Shown piece after piece: positions 35,539 to 44,880 of a stretch of 64,000 nt of DNA. This DNA is from an uncultured Tateyamaria sp. GTDB lineage: Bacteria; Pseudomonadota; Alphaproteobacteria; Rhodobacterales; Rhodobacteraceae. Both the position numbers and the translations under genes were made by a program. The stretch covers positions 1 through 64,000 of the forward strand of contig NZ_CANNDO010000009.1 in assembly GCF_947503385.1 (NCBI RefSeq). Reading direction: 5' to 3'. The stretch's first letter is position 1; the number at the start of each line of letters is the position of its first letter. The notes under the pieces are model-generated. The model was not told the DNA's origin and made no database searches. It saw nothing but the letters and a program-made list of their open reading frames with translations.

Positions 35539-37285
35539 TATCCGGGGTCGGCAAAATCACCGCCGCGTCCGCATCATCATAAAGCCGTTCGACAAGTGCC
35601 GCGCGCCGGGCGCGCAGCTTGGCAAAGTTCAGATTGCCCTTGGCCGTGACCTCACCCGCGCCCATATCCGGCGGCTCTGCCAGCACCAAGGCCCGCGTCA
35701 CGCGCCGGGCGGAGCCGGTCGTGCTGGCCAGATGCGCCTCCAGACGCTCCCGTATTTCTGCGGCCTGATCGCAGCGCAGCGCGCCGTCATCCGGCGTCCC
35801 GGACGCAGCGGCACCGGGCACGATCAGCATCCCCAGCGCATCGCGCCCATGGCCGCATATCACCACATCCTGCGCCAATGCCCCCAGCAGACCAAGCACC
35901 TCCAGCCGCAGGTTCGCGGCCTGCACCCACGTGCCACTCGACAGCTTGAAGTCCTCCGACAGCCGCCCGTCAAAGGCGAGGCCCTGCGCCATATCCGCGG
36001 CATCGACCAGCCGCATGGCATCCCCGGTGACGAAAAACCCCTCTGAATCAAAGGCCTCCGTCGTCTTTTCCGCGTTCCTGTGATAGCGGTCAAAGATGTT
36101 CGGCCCCCGGACGCGCACATCCATCCGGCCATCGCCCACGTCCAGCAGCTTGACCTCAACCCCCGGCAGCGGCACGCCCACGATCCCCGCACCTTGCGCG
36201 GGCTGATGCTGCAACAGCGCCGCTGGCGCCGTTTCGGTCAGTCCCCACGACGTTGTGATCAGAGGCATCCGGCCCGACGTGTCCAGCGCCATACGCTCCA
36301 GTTTGGCCCACACCTCCTGCGGCAGGGACGCACCGGCGTAAAAGATCATGTCGAGGTCGCGGAAATAGGCGCGGCGCAGCGCGTCATCCGCCTCCATCGC
36401 CTTGACCAGTTGCGCAAAGCCCACCGGCACGTTGAATGACACCGTCCCCGACACCAGAGCGAGATTTTCAACCGTGCGCGGGAACCGCGCGGGCAGCGGC
36501 TTGCCATCATCGATATAAAGCGTGCCGCCATGGGCCAGCACGATGTTGAAATTATGCGACCCTCCAAACACGTGGTTCCACGGCAGCCAATCGACCAACA
36601 CCGGCGGGCGTGCCGACAGAAACGGGAGACAGGCCGCGATCTGCACCTGATTCACCGTCATCATACCATGGGTCGTCTCCACCGCCTTGGGATCAGAGGT
36701 CGAGCCGGAGGTGAGCAACAGCTTGGCCACCGTGTCGGGGCCAACAGCCGCGTGCGCCGCCGCGACATCCCCGTCGCGCTCCAGCGTGGCAAGCGATGTC
36801 AGCGCCGGACAGCCCGCGTGTTCAATGGCATCCGCATAGGCCACCGCATCCTCCGCATAGACCAGCGCGGGGCGGACCAGATCGACCACATGGCGCAACC
36901 GCGCATGGGCCGCCGGGATCAGGCTGTACTGTTCTGCCACCGGCACCGTCACCAGACCCACATATTGCGCCGCCAGCGTCAGCAGCGCGTGATCCACCGA
37001 ATTGCCCGACAGGATCAGGATCGGCCCGTCCACCCCGCGGTCCAGCAGGCCCGCCGCCGCCCGCCGCACCCGTGCCTGCGCTTCGCCATAGCTGACCGTG
37101 CGCCATCCCGGCCCTGACCGCTCTGCCAGAAAAATGCGCTCCGGCGCGCGGGCCGCCCAGCGGTCCAGCCATACACCCGTAGACCGGGCAGCCGCGCCCA
37201 GCGCGTGATGCGACCGCAGATACACGGCACCGTCACGGTCCTCCCGCTCCACCAGATGCGGAACAAGGCCCAGATGCTCGGTCAT
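35531..37285 (-). CDS. Feruloyl-CoA synthase-like acyl-CoA ligase
   Basis: 584 aa AMP-forming enzyme. The P-loop LLTSGSTSDPKAVETTHGMM and the segment VDWLPWNHVFGGSHNFN are typical of feruloyl-CoA synthases. It would activate a hydroxycinnamate or a related aromatic acid taken up by the TRAP system 11 bases upstream. The ATG at 37285 is the proper start; an open frame continuing upstream to 38626 is a composition artefact across dctM. Confidence 0.87.
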   Translation of the reverse strand: MTEHLGLVPHLVEREDRDGAVYLRSHHALGAAARSTGVWLDRWAARAPERIFLAERSGPGWRTVSYGEAQARVRRAAAGLLDRGVDGPILILSGNSVDHALLTLAAQYVGLVTVPVAEQYSLIPAAHARLRHVVDLVRPALVYAEDAVAYADAIEHAGCPALTSLATLERDGDVAAAHAAVGPDTVAKLLLTSGSTSDPKAVETTHGMMTVNQVQIAACLPFLSARPPVLVDWLPWNHVFGGSHNFNIVLAHGGTLYIDDGKPLPARFPRTVENLALVSGTVSFNVPVGFAQLVKAMEADDALRRAYFRDLDMIFYAGASLPQEVWAKLERMALDTSGRMPLITTSWGLTETAPAALLQHQPAQGAGIVGVPLPGVEVKLLDVGDGRMDVRVRGPNIFDRYHRNAEKTTEAFDSEGFFVTGDAMRLVDAADMAQGLAFDGRLSEDFKLSSGTWVQAANLRLEVLGLLGALAQDVVICGHGRDALGMLIVPGAAASGTPDDGALRCDQAAEIRERLEAHLASTTGSARRVTRALVLAEPPDMGAGEVTAKGNLNFAKLRARRAALVERLYDDADAAVILPTPDMH

Positions 37286-37296
37286 GTCAGCCCTCC

Positions 37297-38652
37297 CTAG
37301 ACGGGCAGCAGGAACAGCGTGATTGCCGGGAATGCCACCAGCAGGATCACCCGCACGATATCCGATCCGACAAAGAACAGAACCGCCTTGTACGTCTCGG
37401 TCATCGGCGTCGTGCGGTCCATCGCGTTGATGATAAACAGGTTCATGCCCACCGGCGGCGTGATCAATCCGACCTCCACCACGATCAGCACGAGGATGCC
37501 AAACCAGATCGCCACATGCTCCGCGCTCATCCCAAAATCGAGGCCCGAAATCACCGGGAAAAAGATCGGCACCGTCAGCAGGATCATCGACAGGCTGTCC
37601 ATCACGCAGCCAAAGACAAGGTAGAACAGCAGGATCACACTCAGCACCAGTAAGGGCGTGAACCCCTGCCCCAGCACATAATCTGCCAGCCATTGCGGCG
37701 CGCCTGACAGGGCGAGAAAGTTGTTGTACAGCGACGCGCCCAGCACGATGAAAAAGATCATCGCCGTTGTCTTGGCCGTGCCGATCAACGCCTCGCCCAA
37801 CACGCGCCATGTCAGGTTGCCGCCCACCAGCGCCACCAGACCAGTGCCCGCCGCGCCAATGGCCGCGCCTTCGGTCGGGGTGAACCACCCGGCATAGATG
37901 CCGCCCACCACAAGGCCGAAAATGGCCAGCACCGGCCATGTTTCGGCCAGCGCCCTCCACCGTTCGGCCCATGGCACTGCGGGGCGCGTGCCCGCCGCGT
38001 CGGGATAAAGGCGCACGTAGATCGAAATGGTGATGACGTAGCCAATGGCCGCCAGAATGCCGGGGATGAACGCGGCCAGAAACAGCTTGGCAATGTTCTG
38101 CTCGGTGATGATCGCATAGATGACAAGGATGACCGAAGGCGGGATCAGGATGCCCAACGTGCCGCCTGCGGCCAGTGTCGCCGTCGAAAATCCGCCCGAA
38201 TAGCCATAGCGTTTCAGCTCTGGCAGGGCGGTGCGCCCCATCGTTGCCGCCGTGGCCAGCGACGATCCACAGATCGCACCGAACCCCGCGCAGGCCCCGA
38301 CGGACGCCATCGCCACGCCCCCCCGCCGGTGGCCCAAGAACCCTTCGGCGGCTTTGAACAGGGCCGATGACATGCCCGACAGCGTCGCGAACTGTCCCAT
38401 CAGCAGAAACATCGGGATGATCGTCAGCGAATAGTTGGAAAAGGTCGTGTACGTCTCGGATTTCAGCTTGGCCAGAATGGGCGTCGGGTTGCCGTTCATG
38501 GCAAAAATCCAGCCCAAAAGCCCCATCAGGAACATCGCGAGGCCGATGGGCGCGCGCAGGAAAATCAGGCCCAGCAGGATCGGAAACGACCAGAACCCCA
38601 GCTCCAGCCGCGTGAGGCCCGCCCACTGAATGAACTCGCGCAGCAGGTCCAT
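37297..38652 (-). CDS. dctM: TRAP transporter large membrane subunit (DctM), aromatic acid type
   Basis: 451 aa with about a dozen hydrophobic segments. DctM motifs such as IPMFLLMGQFA, AICGSSLATAATMG, GILIPPSVI and GLITPPVGMNLFIIN are visible. It starts one base before the end of... after a one-base gap from dctQ and is followed by the ligase gene after 11 bases. The operon context points to uptake of an aromatic acid rather than a C4-dicarboxylate. Confidence 0.9.
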   Translation of the reverse strand: MDLLREFIQWAGLTRLELGFWSFPILLGLIFLRAPIGLAMFLMGLLGWIFAMNGNPTPILAKLKSETYTTFSNYSLTIIPMFLLMGQFATLSGMSSALFKAAEGFLGHRRGGVAMASVGACAGFGAICGSSLATAATMGRTALPELKRYGYSGGFSTATLAAGGTLGILIPPSVILVIYAIITEQNIAKLFLAAFIPGILAAIGYVITISIYVRLYPDAAGTRPAVPWAERWRALAETWPVLAIFGLVVGGIYAGWFTPTEGAAIGAAGTGLVALVGGNLTWRVLGEALIGTAKTTAMIFFIVLGASLYNNFLALSGAPQWLADYVLGQGFTPLLVLSVILLFYLVFGCVMDSLSMILLTVPIFFPVISGLDFGMSAEHVAIWFGILVLIVVEVGLITPPVGMNLFIINAMDRTTPMTETYKAVLFFVGSDIVRVILLVAFPAITLFLLPV

Positions 38653-38653
38653 G

Positions 38654-39214
38654 TTATCCCTCCGGCAGGATCGAACGGCCTGTCGCGGCCTCGACCAGAC
38701 GCGCATAGGCGCAATACACCGCCGTCAGGCTGGCCACACAGGCGGCACCCACGCTCACCGCATAGGCCCACCAGACCGGAAATTGCAGGAACAGCGTCGT
38801 CTCTCCATTGCCCACATAGCGCAGCATCCCGTCATATAGCCGCAGCGCGATGAACACGATCACGGCGGCCAGCACCACCTCCCAAAAGGCGCGCAGCCAG
38901 CCCAGCAGGCGCGGACGCATCGCCGCCGTGAACACGTCCACGGTCGCGTGCTGGCCGTAGAACTGGCACACCGGGAAAAAAGCGAAAATGGCAAAGGCGA
39001 CACCCGCCTCGGTCAGCTCATATGTGCCGCGAATCTCGTCCACGCCGGTGGACAGGATCAGCCCGCCCAGCCAGCCGTCCATCGCGTGCCCTGCCTTGGA
39101 CAGTTCACGCCCGACAATGGACAGCGTGGTCAGCACGATCAGCACCAACAGCACGACGCCCCCGATCACGGCAGAAGCGCGCGCAAGCCATTTCACCAAA
39201 CTGTGCATCATCAT
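38654..39214 (-). CDS. dctQ: TRAP transporter small membrane subunit (DctQ)
   Basis: 186 aa with four membrane helices; IVGRELSKAGHAMDGWLGG lies between the first two and QFYGQHATVDVFTAAM is the usual amphipathic region. Three consecutive ATG codons (39206-39214) offer possible starts. It is separated from dctP by 74 bases holding a hairpin and from dctM by a single base. Confidence 0.88.
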   Translation of the reverse strand: MMMHSLVKWLARASAVIGGVVLLVLIVLTTLSIVGRELSKAGHAMDGWLGGLILSTGVDEIRGTYELTEAGVAFAIFAFFPVCQFYGQHATVDVFTAAMRPRLLGWLRAFWEVVLAAVIVFIALRLYDGMLRYVGNGETTLFLQFPVWWAYAVSVGAACVASLTAVYCAYARLVEAATGRSILPEG

Positions 39215-39240
39215 CGGTCTTTCGGGGGGGGATAAAGGGT

Positions 39241-39270
39241 CAGGGCCGCGGCGGTCTCACCACGGCCCTG
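39241..39270 (-). promoter_or_regulatory. Hairpin downstream of dctP
   Basis: CAGGGCCG (39241-39248) and CGGCCCTG (39263-39270) form a perfect 8-bp inverted repeat with a 14-base loop, 18 bases after the dctP stop. No T-run. Probably an mRNA stabiliser giving more binding protein than membrane subunits, as at 5548. Confidence 0.55.
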
Positions 39271-39288
39271 CTCCGTCAGATGGGGCGA

Positions 39289-40326
39289 TCAGCCGCCATA
39301 GGCGTCCATCAGCGAACGCGCCTCGTCGATCAGCGCCTGACCGTCGATGCCCTTGCTGCTCATGTCGGCGATCCATTCGTCGTAGATCGGCTGCGCCGCA
39401 GCCTTCCACGCGTCCAGATCACCACCCGAAACGGTGACGATATTGTTGCCGCGATCCACGGCAAGCTGGCGCGCGGGTCCATCGGAATCCGCCTGCGTGC
39501 CACCGGCAAAGATGCTGAATTCGAGGCCGGACTTGCTGTCGATCACCGCCCGCAGGTCTTCGGGCAGGCTGTCGTAGCGGTCCTTGTTCATCGCCAGCAC
39601 AAAGGTCAGCGTATACAGCGCCGTGCCCTCGAACTCGGTGTGGTTGCCCACCAGTTCCGGCACTTTCAGCGCGGCGGTGACCTCCCACGGGATGGTTGTG
39701 CCGTCGATCACGCCCTTGCTCAGGCCCTCAGGCACCGCAGGCACCGGCATCCCCACAGGCGTCGCCCCGGTTTTCTCCAGCAACGAATTGACCAGACGCG
39801 ACCCGCCCCGGATCTTCAGCCCTTCCATGTCGGCAGGGGTCGTCACGGCCTTGTTCGAATGGATCATGCCCGGCCCATGCACCCATGTGCCAAGGATGTG
39901 CACATCCTTGAATTCGGTGTCCTTCATGTGCTTTTCGAACATCTGCCAATAGGCGGACGAGGCCGCGCGCGCGTCGTTCACCATAAACGGCAGCTCAAAC
40001 ACTTCGGTCGACGGATAGCGCCCCGGCGTATAGCCCACCACCGTCCAGACGATGTCGGCCACGCCGTCAATCGCCTGATCCATCAGCTCTGGCGGGCGTC
40101 CACCCAACTGCATCGACGGAAAGCGGTCGATCTTGATCCGCCCGTCGCTCGCCGCTTCGACGTCATCAGCCCAGACATCCAGAATCAGCTTGGGCACATT
40201 GGCCTGCGCTGGCAGGAACTGGTGCAGGCTCAACGTGACCTCCTGCGCCTGCGCCGCCCCACCAAAGCCCACGGCCATGGCCGCAGCACCGGCAAGGTTC
40301 AGAAAAGATTTGCGTGTGAAGTTCAT
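39289..40326 (-). CDS. dctP: TRAP transporter periplasmic binding protein (DctP)
   Basis: 345 aa with a signal peptide (FLNLAGAAAMAVGFGGAAQAQ). DctP landmarks include LPFMVNDARAAS, ADMEGLKIRGGSRLVNSLL and PVPEGLSKGVIDG-like text near residue 190. The strong site GGGAGGAA precedes the ATG. It is the first gene of the TRAP-ligase-box series. The ligand is inferred to be an aromatic acid such as benzoate or a hydroxycinnamate. Confidence 0.9.
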   Translation of the reverse strand: MNFTRKSFLNLAGAAAMAVGFGGAAQAQEVTLSLHQFLPAQANVPKLILDVWADDVEAASDGRIKIDRFPSMQLGGRPPELMDQAIDGVADIVWTVVGYTPGRYPSTEVFELPFMVNDARAASSAYWQMFEKHMKDTEFKDVHILGTWVHGPGMIHSNKAVTTPADMEGLKIRGGSRLVNSLLEKTGATPVGMPVPAVPEGLSKGVIDGTTIPWEVTAALKVPELVGNHTEFEGTALYTLTFVLAMNKDRYDSLPEDLRAVIDSKSGLEFSIFAGGTQADSDGPARQLAVDRGNNIVTVSGGDLDAWKAAAQPIYDEWIADMSSKGIDGQALIDEARSLMDAYGG

Positions 40327-40440
40327 GGAATTCCTCCCGTTCCGGTCACGCCATGTGCAGCGTGACTCGCTCTTCCACGGGAATTGTTAAGAAAAGCAAC
40401 GCGGCCTGTCACCCGCGTTTGTAACTTTCCCGGTTCCGGC

Positions 40441-42858
40441 TCACCCGCGGGGCAAACGCATCTGCGGATCATAGGGGCCCGGTGCAATCACCTCGACGGC
40501 CACCGAACGGCCCAGCAGATCCGCCTCCAGAACCGTGCCCGGCGCGGCAACCTCCGGCCTGACAAACGCATAAGCGAGATTCTGGCCCACCCGGTGCCCC
40601 CAATCGCCCGAGGTGACCGTGCCCACCACCGCACCTGCGCGCAGGATCGACGCGCCGGGATGCGCAGGGCCATGGTCACACTGCACCCGCAACGACACCA
40701 GCCGCGCCTTTGGCCCCGCCGCCTGCCGCGCCGCCAGCGCGGCCCGCCCGACAAAATCGCCCTTGTCCATCGCCACAAACCGATCCAGCCCGGTCTCGAA
40801 CGGGTCAAATTCGGTGATCAGGTCCGCCTTCCAATGCAAAAACCCCTTTTCCATCCGCATCGATTCCACGGCGCGCGCCCCAAACAGCCGCAGGCCATGC
40901 CCCGCCCCCGCAGCCCGGAGCGCCAGATAAGCCGCATATAGCTGCGCATTGGGCACGTGAATCTCATAGGCCAGCTCACCCGAAAAGCTCACCGACATCA
41001 CCACCGCAGGCGCAATCCCGACAAAGGCCCGTCGCACCGACAACCACGGAAAAGCCTGCGCCGACCAATCGCCCCGACTGCACGCGCACAGCACATCCCG
41101 CGCCCGTGGCCCGGCCAGCACGAGGATCGTATAGGCCTCCGTCAGCGACCGCAGCGACACGTCAAACCCGTCCGAATGCTGCGCCAGCCAATCCAGATCG
41201 TGCCACTCCGCCGCCGCAGCCGATCCGAACCAGACAGGCCCGTCCGGGATATTGGCAACCGTCGCTTCCGCCTTCACACAGCCCTGTGCATTCAGCAGAT
41301 AGCCAAGGCCCACCTTGCCCGCGCGCGCAGGCACCCGCCCGCACATCACATGATCAAGGAACGGATGCGCATCCGGCCCGGCAATCTCGATCCGGTTGAA
41401 CCCGTTGACCTCCGCCAAGCCAACCGCATTTTGCACCGCCGCCACTTCGGCGGCCACCACGTCAAACGCCGCGTCAAAGCCAAACCCGTGTGTCACCGCA
41501 AATTCGGGCGACGGTTTAAAATACTCCGCCCGCTCCCAGCCGTTGACCACGGTGAACGCCGCCCCTTCGGCGGCCAGCACAGGGGTCAGCGGCGTCGTCT
41601 TAACCGGTCGCCCCGCCGGGCGATGCTCGTGCGGGAAATGGAACCGAAACTCGTTCTGGTAATCCTCGATCGCCTTCAGCGCCGTCAGTTCCACATTGCC
41701 ATGGCCGGTGAACCGTCGCGGGTCCAAGACCCACGTATCGTAACAGGCCTCGCCATGTACGATCTGTTGCGCCAACAGCCACCCATGCCCGCCGCCCTCG
41801 CCCAAACCAGCACGCAACCCTATGATACAAAACGCATTTCGCTTGCCGGGGATCGGCCCGACCAAGGGGGCGCCGTCAATCGTGTAGGTGATCGGCCCGT
41901 TGACCACGGTCTTGATACCCACGTCCATCAGGGCGGGCATCCGGGCAAACGCGCCCTCCAGAACGTCGGTGATACGGTCCAGATCATCGGGGCACAGATC
42001 GTTCGAAAAATCCGGGCTGATCCCGTCCATCCCCCATGTCCGGCAGTCCTGCTCGTAAAAGCCCAGCAGCAGCCCGTTCTTTTCCTGACGGCAATAATAG
42101 TCGCTGATCGGGCAGCGCAGCAGAGGCATCCGGTGCCCGGCTTCCACGATCCCCGGAATGTCGTCAGTGACGAAATACTGATGCTCCATGGAGGCGACGG
42201 GGTGATGCACCCCCATCATCGCGCCGACCTCGTTCACCCGGTAGCCGCAGGCGTTCACAACCACCTCACAGTCGATATCCCCCTTGGTCGTGTGAACGGT
42301 CCACGAATGATCCCTGTGCTGCGTCAGCCCGGTGACCGGCGTCTGGCGATAGACCTCCGCGCCTGCCTTGCGCGCCCGCCGCGCCAGCGCCTGACACAAG
42401 GATGCCGGGTCAATGTCCCCGTCATTGCCGTCCCACAGCCCGCCCAGCAGGTTTTCGGTTGAAATCAGCGGGTGCCGCCGCGCGCATTCCGCCGCGTCTA
42501 TGACCTCGAATGTGACGCCCATGCCCCGCGCCATAGACGCAAAATGCCGGTAGCCATCCATTTGCGCCTCGGTGTTGGCCAGCCGGATACCGCCATCGCC
42601 GTGATTGTACTGCACCGGGTAATCGGGATCGTCGCGCAGGTCCTGATACAGCGCGATGGAATGCGATTTCAGGCCCACCATGGTCTGGTTCATCCCGAAA
42701 TTCGTCACCTGCGCCGCCGAATGCCACGTGGTCCCGCTGGTCAGCTCGTCCCGCTCGACCAGCACCACATCGGTCCAGCCCTCCTGCGTGAGATGATAGA
42801 GGGTCGAACACCCCGCAATCCCCCCTCCGATCACAACGGCGCGCGTCTGGTTTTTCAT
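40441..42858 (-). CDS. Dimethylglycine/sarcosine dehydrogenase-like protein (FAD plus GcvT domains)
   Basis: 805 aa. Domains in order: FAD-binding DAO (VVIGGGIAGCSTLYHL, residues 8-23), a central FAO-type region, and GcvT folate-binding domains from about residue 430. TTWHSAAQ with His46 corresponds to the His that binds FAD covalently in DMGDH. Such enzymes oxidise N-methyl groups and pass one-carbon units to tetrahydrofolate. The exact N-methyl substrate (dimethylglycine, sarcosine or another) cannot be told. Divergent from the ACT gene; likely monocistronic. Confidence 0.88.
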   Translation of the reverse strand: MKNQTRAVVIGGGIAGCSTLYHLTQEGWTDVVLVERDELTSGTTWHSAAQVTNFGMNQTMVGLKSHSIALYQDLRDDPDYPVQYNHGDGGIRLANTEAQMDGYRHFASMARGMGVTFEVIDAAECARRHPLISTENLLGGLWDGNDGDIDPASLCQALARRARKAGAEVYRQTPVTGLTQHRDHSWTVHTTKGDIDCEVVVNACGYRVNEVGAMMGVHHPVASMEHQYFVTDDIPGIVEAGHRMPLLRCPISDYYCRQEKNGLLLGFYEQDCRTWGMDGISPDFSNDLCPDDLDRITDVLEGAFARMPALMDVGIKTVVNGPITYTIDGAPLVGPIPGKRNAFCIIGLRAGLGEGGGHGWLLAQQIVHGEACYDTWVLDPRRFTGHGNVELTALKAIEDYQNEFRFHFPHEHRPAGRPVKTTPLTPVLAAEGAAFTVVNGWERAEYFKPSPEFAVTHGFGFDAAFDVVAAEVAAVQNAVGLAEVNGFNRIEIAGPDAHPFLDHVMCGRVPARAGKVGLGYLLNAQGCVKAEATVANIPDGPVWFGSAAAAEWHDLDWLAQHSDGFDVSLRSLTEAYTILVLAGPRARDVLCACSRGDWSAQAFPWLSVRRAFVGIAPAVVMSVSFSGELAYEIHVPNAQLYAAYLALRAAGAGHGLRLFGARAVESMRMEKGFLHWKADLITEFDPFETGLDRFVAMDKGDFVGRAALAARQAAGPKARLVSLRVQCDHGPAHPGASILRAGAVVGTVTSGDWGHRVGQNLAYAFVRPEVAAPGTVLEADLLGRSVAVEVIAPGPYDPQMRLPRG

Positions 42859-42977
42859 GGCGGGTCTTTCCTTTGGCTGACTTTCGGCACAATGAAGGTT
42901 GGACCGGGGCGATCAATCGGGTCGTTGTGGTTTTGATGTCTGCAAAAGGTCCATTTGATGTTGCAAAAGGTTGCGCC

Positions 42978-43376
42978 ATGCCGGTGAAGGACACCACAGC
43001 CATGATCGCGGGCATGGAACCCGTTTTGCAGGACGGCACGTGGGTCTATTGTGCGGTGCCTGACGGGGCGGACACGACCGCCGCCTTTGCCATGATCCGC
43101 GAGGCCGAAGGGGTGACCCTGATCCTGCCCATCGCCGTGGCGCGCGCGGCAGGCCATGACGTGTCGGTGCCAATGCGGCGGATCACGCTGAACGTGTTTT
43201 CCGATCTCGAAGGGATCGGCCTCACCGCCGCCGTCGCCACCGCGCTGGCAGGCGCGGGCATCAGTTGCAACGTCATCGCCGCCTACCATCACGACCACGT
43301 ATTTGTCGGCGCAGCGGACGCGGAACGCGCCGTTGCGGTCCTGCAAAAGCTGCAACGCACGGCGTCCAAACCTTAA
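42978..43376 (+). CDS. ACT domain-containing protein (COG3602 type)
   Basis: 132 aa with two ACT-like halves: GMEPVLQDGTWVYCAVPDG then RRITLNVFSDLEGIGLTAAVATALAGAGISCN and HDHVFVGAADAERAVAVL. ACT domains bind small ligands, usually amino acids. Starts at 42936 or 43002 are possible; 42978 gives the usual family length. Role unknown, and it has no enzymatic partner domain. Confidence 0.82.
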   Translation: MPVKDTTAMIAGMEPVLQDGTWVYCAVPDGADTTAAFAMIREAEGVTLILPIAVARAAGHDVSVPMRRITLNVFSDLEGIGLTAAVATALAGAGISCNVIAAYHHDHVFVGAADAERAVAVLQKLQRTASKP

Positions 43377-43425
43377 CATTCCCTGAATCCGTCTCTGTAA
43401 CCCATTGATATTTCGCGGGTCAAAG

Positions 43426-43446
43426 CGTGTCCCACGCTGGGACACG
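43426..43446. repeat. Perfect 21-base palindrome upstream of tRNA-Met
   Basis: CGTGTCCCA (43426-43434) and TGGGACACG (43438-43446) form a perfect 9-bp stem with a three-base loop. It lies in the 265-base non-coding stretch between the ACT gene and the tRNA. It could be a terminator for the ACT gene without T-run, or a protein site. Nothing else is recognisable in the stretch. Confidence 0.6.
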
Positions 43447-43641
43447 TCTTGGCGCACCTCTCCGCCGCCCCTGACCGGCCCCCGCAAAAATCAGCGCCCA
43501 ATCCCACCCCGGCCCAGCCTGATAAAATCAGACCGAAAGGCGCGAAATCCGGTGCCGCAAGGCCGCGGCAAATCCGGCCGCACCCCCGTCAGGCCCGGCA
43601 TGATCCGCCGCGTCAATTTTCAGACCCAAAGGGGGGAAGTT

Positions 43642-43718
43642 TGGTGGCGTGGGGGAGACTTGAACTCCCGACCTCTCGATTATGAGTCGAGCGCTCTAAC
43701 CAGCTGAGCTACCGCGCC
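43642..43718 (-). tRNA. tRNA-Met (anticodon CAT), elongator type
   Basis: 77 nt including an encoded CCA (complement of 43642-43644). D arm (GCTC...GAGC), anticodon stem CTCGA/TCGAG with loop CTCATAA, variable loop and T arm GGGAG/CTCCC fold well. The acceptor stem GGCGCGG/CCACGCC has one C-A mismatch at the fifth pair. The G1-C72 pair and D-arm style fit elongator Met rather than initiator. Confidence 0.93.
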
Positions 43719-43771
43719 ATGGGGGCGTCACCTATGCCAGCCCATCAGAGTCGTCAAGCACGAAAGCGGGG

Positions 43772-44815
43772 TTATCCGCCCCGCACCGTCTCGATCATCA
43801 ATGTCACGTTTTCCGGGTCCGCGTCAGGCGTGATCCCATGTCCCAGATTAAAGATGTGCGGCCCCTTGGAAAACGCCTTCACGATGGCCCGCGTCTCATC
43901 GACCAGCGCCTGCCCCCCGGTCACCATGTGGGACGAAGCGAGGTTGCCCTGAACGCACCCATCCACCTGCACATGCGCCGCCGCCCAGTCCGGTGACACC
44001 GAATTGTCCAGCGCCACGCAATCCACGCCAGTGGCCTTGTGGAATCCGATATACCCGTCCCCCGCCTCACGCGGAAAGCCGATCACAGGAATATGCGGGT
44101 ACCGCGCCTTGAGCGCGCCGGTGATCTCGGCGCAGGGCAGCACCGCATATTTGTGGAAGGCCTCGCCCTTGAGCGACCCGGCCCAGCTGTCAAAAATCTT
44201 GACCACCTCCGCGCCCGCCTCGATCTGCGCAGCAAGGTATTCGATCGTCGCCGCCGTGATCCGCGCCAGCAGCGCCTCGAACAGGGGCGTGTTCCCGGTC
44301 CTCAATGCATGTGCCGGGCCCTGGTCCGGCGTGCCTTGCCCCGCGATCATGTAGGTGGCCACCGTCCACGGCGCGCCGGCAAATCCGATCAGTGTCGTCT
44401 CCTCCGGCAGTTCTCGGCGCAGGAGGCGCACCGTCTCGTAAATCGGGTTGAGCGTGTCATGTATCGCGTCCACAGGCTTCAACACGTCGAAATCCGCCTG
44501 ATCCGTGATCGTCGACAGCCGTGGCCCCTCGCCGGTCACAAACCACAAATCCGCCCCCAGCGCCTGTGGCACCAGCAGGATGTCAGCAAACAGGATCGCC
44601 GCATCAAACCCGTAGCGTCGGATCGGCTGCAAAGTCACCTCGGCGGCCAACTCTGGATTGTAGCACAGCGACAGAAAATCCCCCGCCTGTGCCCGCGTCG
44701 CCTTGTATTCCGGCAAATACCGCCCCGCCTGCCGCATCATCCAGGTGGGGGGTGTGGGCAGCGTCTCCCCCGCAAGGGCCCGCAATATTGTCTTGGTTTG
44801 CACACCGTCTTTCAT
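43772..44815 (-). CDS. hemE: Uroporphyrinogen decarboxylase
   Basis: 347 aa. It decarboxylates uroporphyrinogen III to coproporphyrinogen III. The signature [15 protein letters not shown], the FADIL region with the catalytic Asp, [12 protein letters not shown] and [13 protein letters not shown] are present. The ATG at 44815 gives standard length; 44863 in frame would leave only 17 bases to the divergent hemC. Head-to-head with hemC, so tetrapyrrole genes share a promoter region of 65 bases. Confidence 0.96.
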   Translation of the reverse strand: MKDGVQTKTILRALAGETLPTPPTWMMRQAGRYLPEYKATRAQAGDFLSLCYNPELAAEVTLQPIRRYGFDAAILFADILLVPQALGADLWFVTGEGPRLSTITDQADFDVLKPVDAIHDTLNPIYETVRLLRRELPEETTLIGFAGAPWTVATYMIAGQGTPDQGPAHALRTGNTPLFEALLARITAATIEYLAAQIEAGAEVVKIFDSWAGSLKGEAFHKYAVLPCAEITGALKARYPHIPVIGFPREAGDGYIGFHKATGVDCVALDNSVSPDWAAAHVQVDGCVQGNLASSHMVTGGQALVDETRAIVKAFSKGPHIFNLGHGITPDADPENVTLMIETVRGG

Positions 44816-44880
44816 CGCGTACGCCTCACGTGTTGGATTCTGGTTGTCAGGATAAGTTGACACTTCTAAAAGATAAACCC

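Noticed and set aside
37286-38626. Upstream extension of the feruloyl-CoA synthase frame (1031 codons in total)
   Set aside because: The extension runs out of frame through dctM, which has clear TRAP motifs and membrane helices; the ATG at 37285 is the real start.
43447-43641. Possible small ORF in the gap before tRNA-Met
   Set aside because: Frames are Pro/Arg-rich with no ribosome site; reported only as non-coding.
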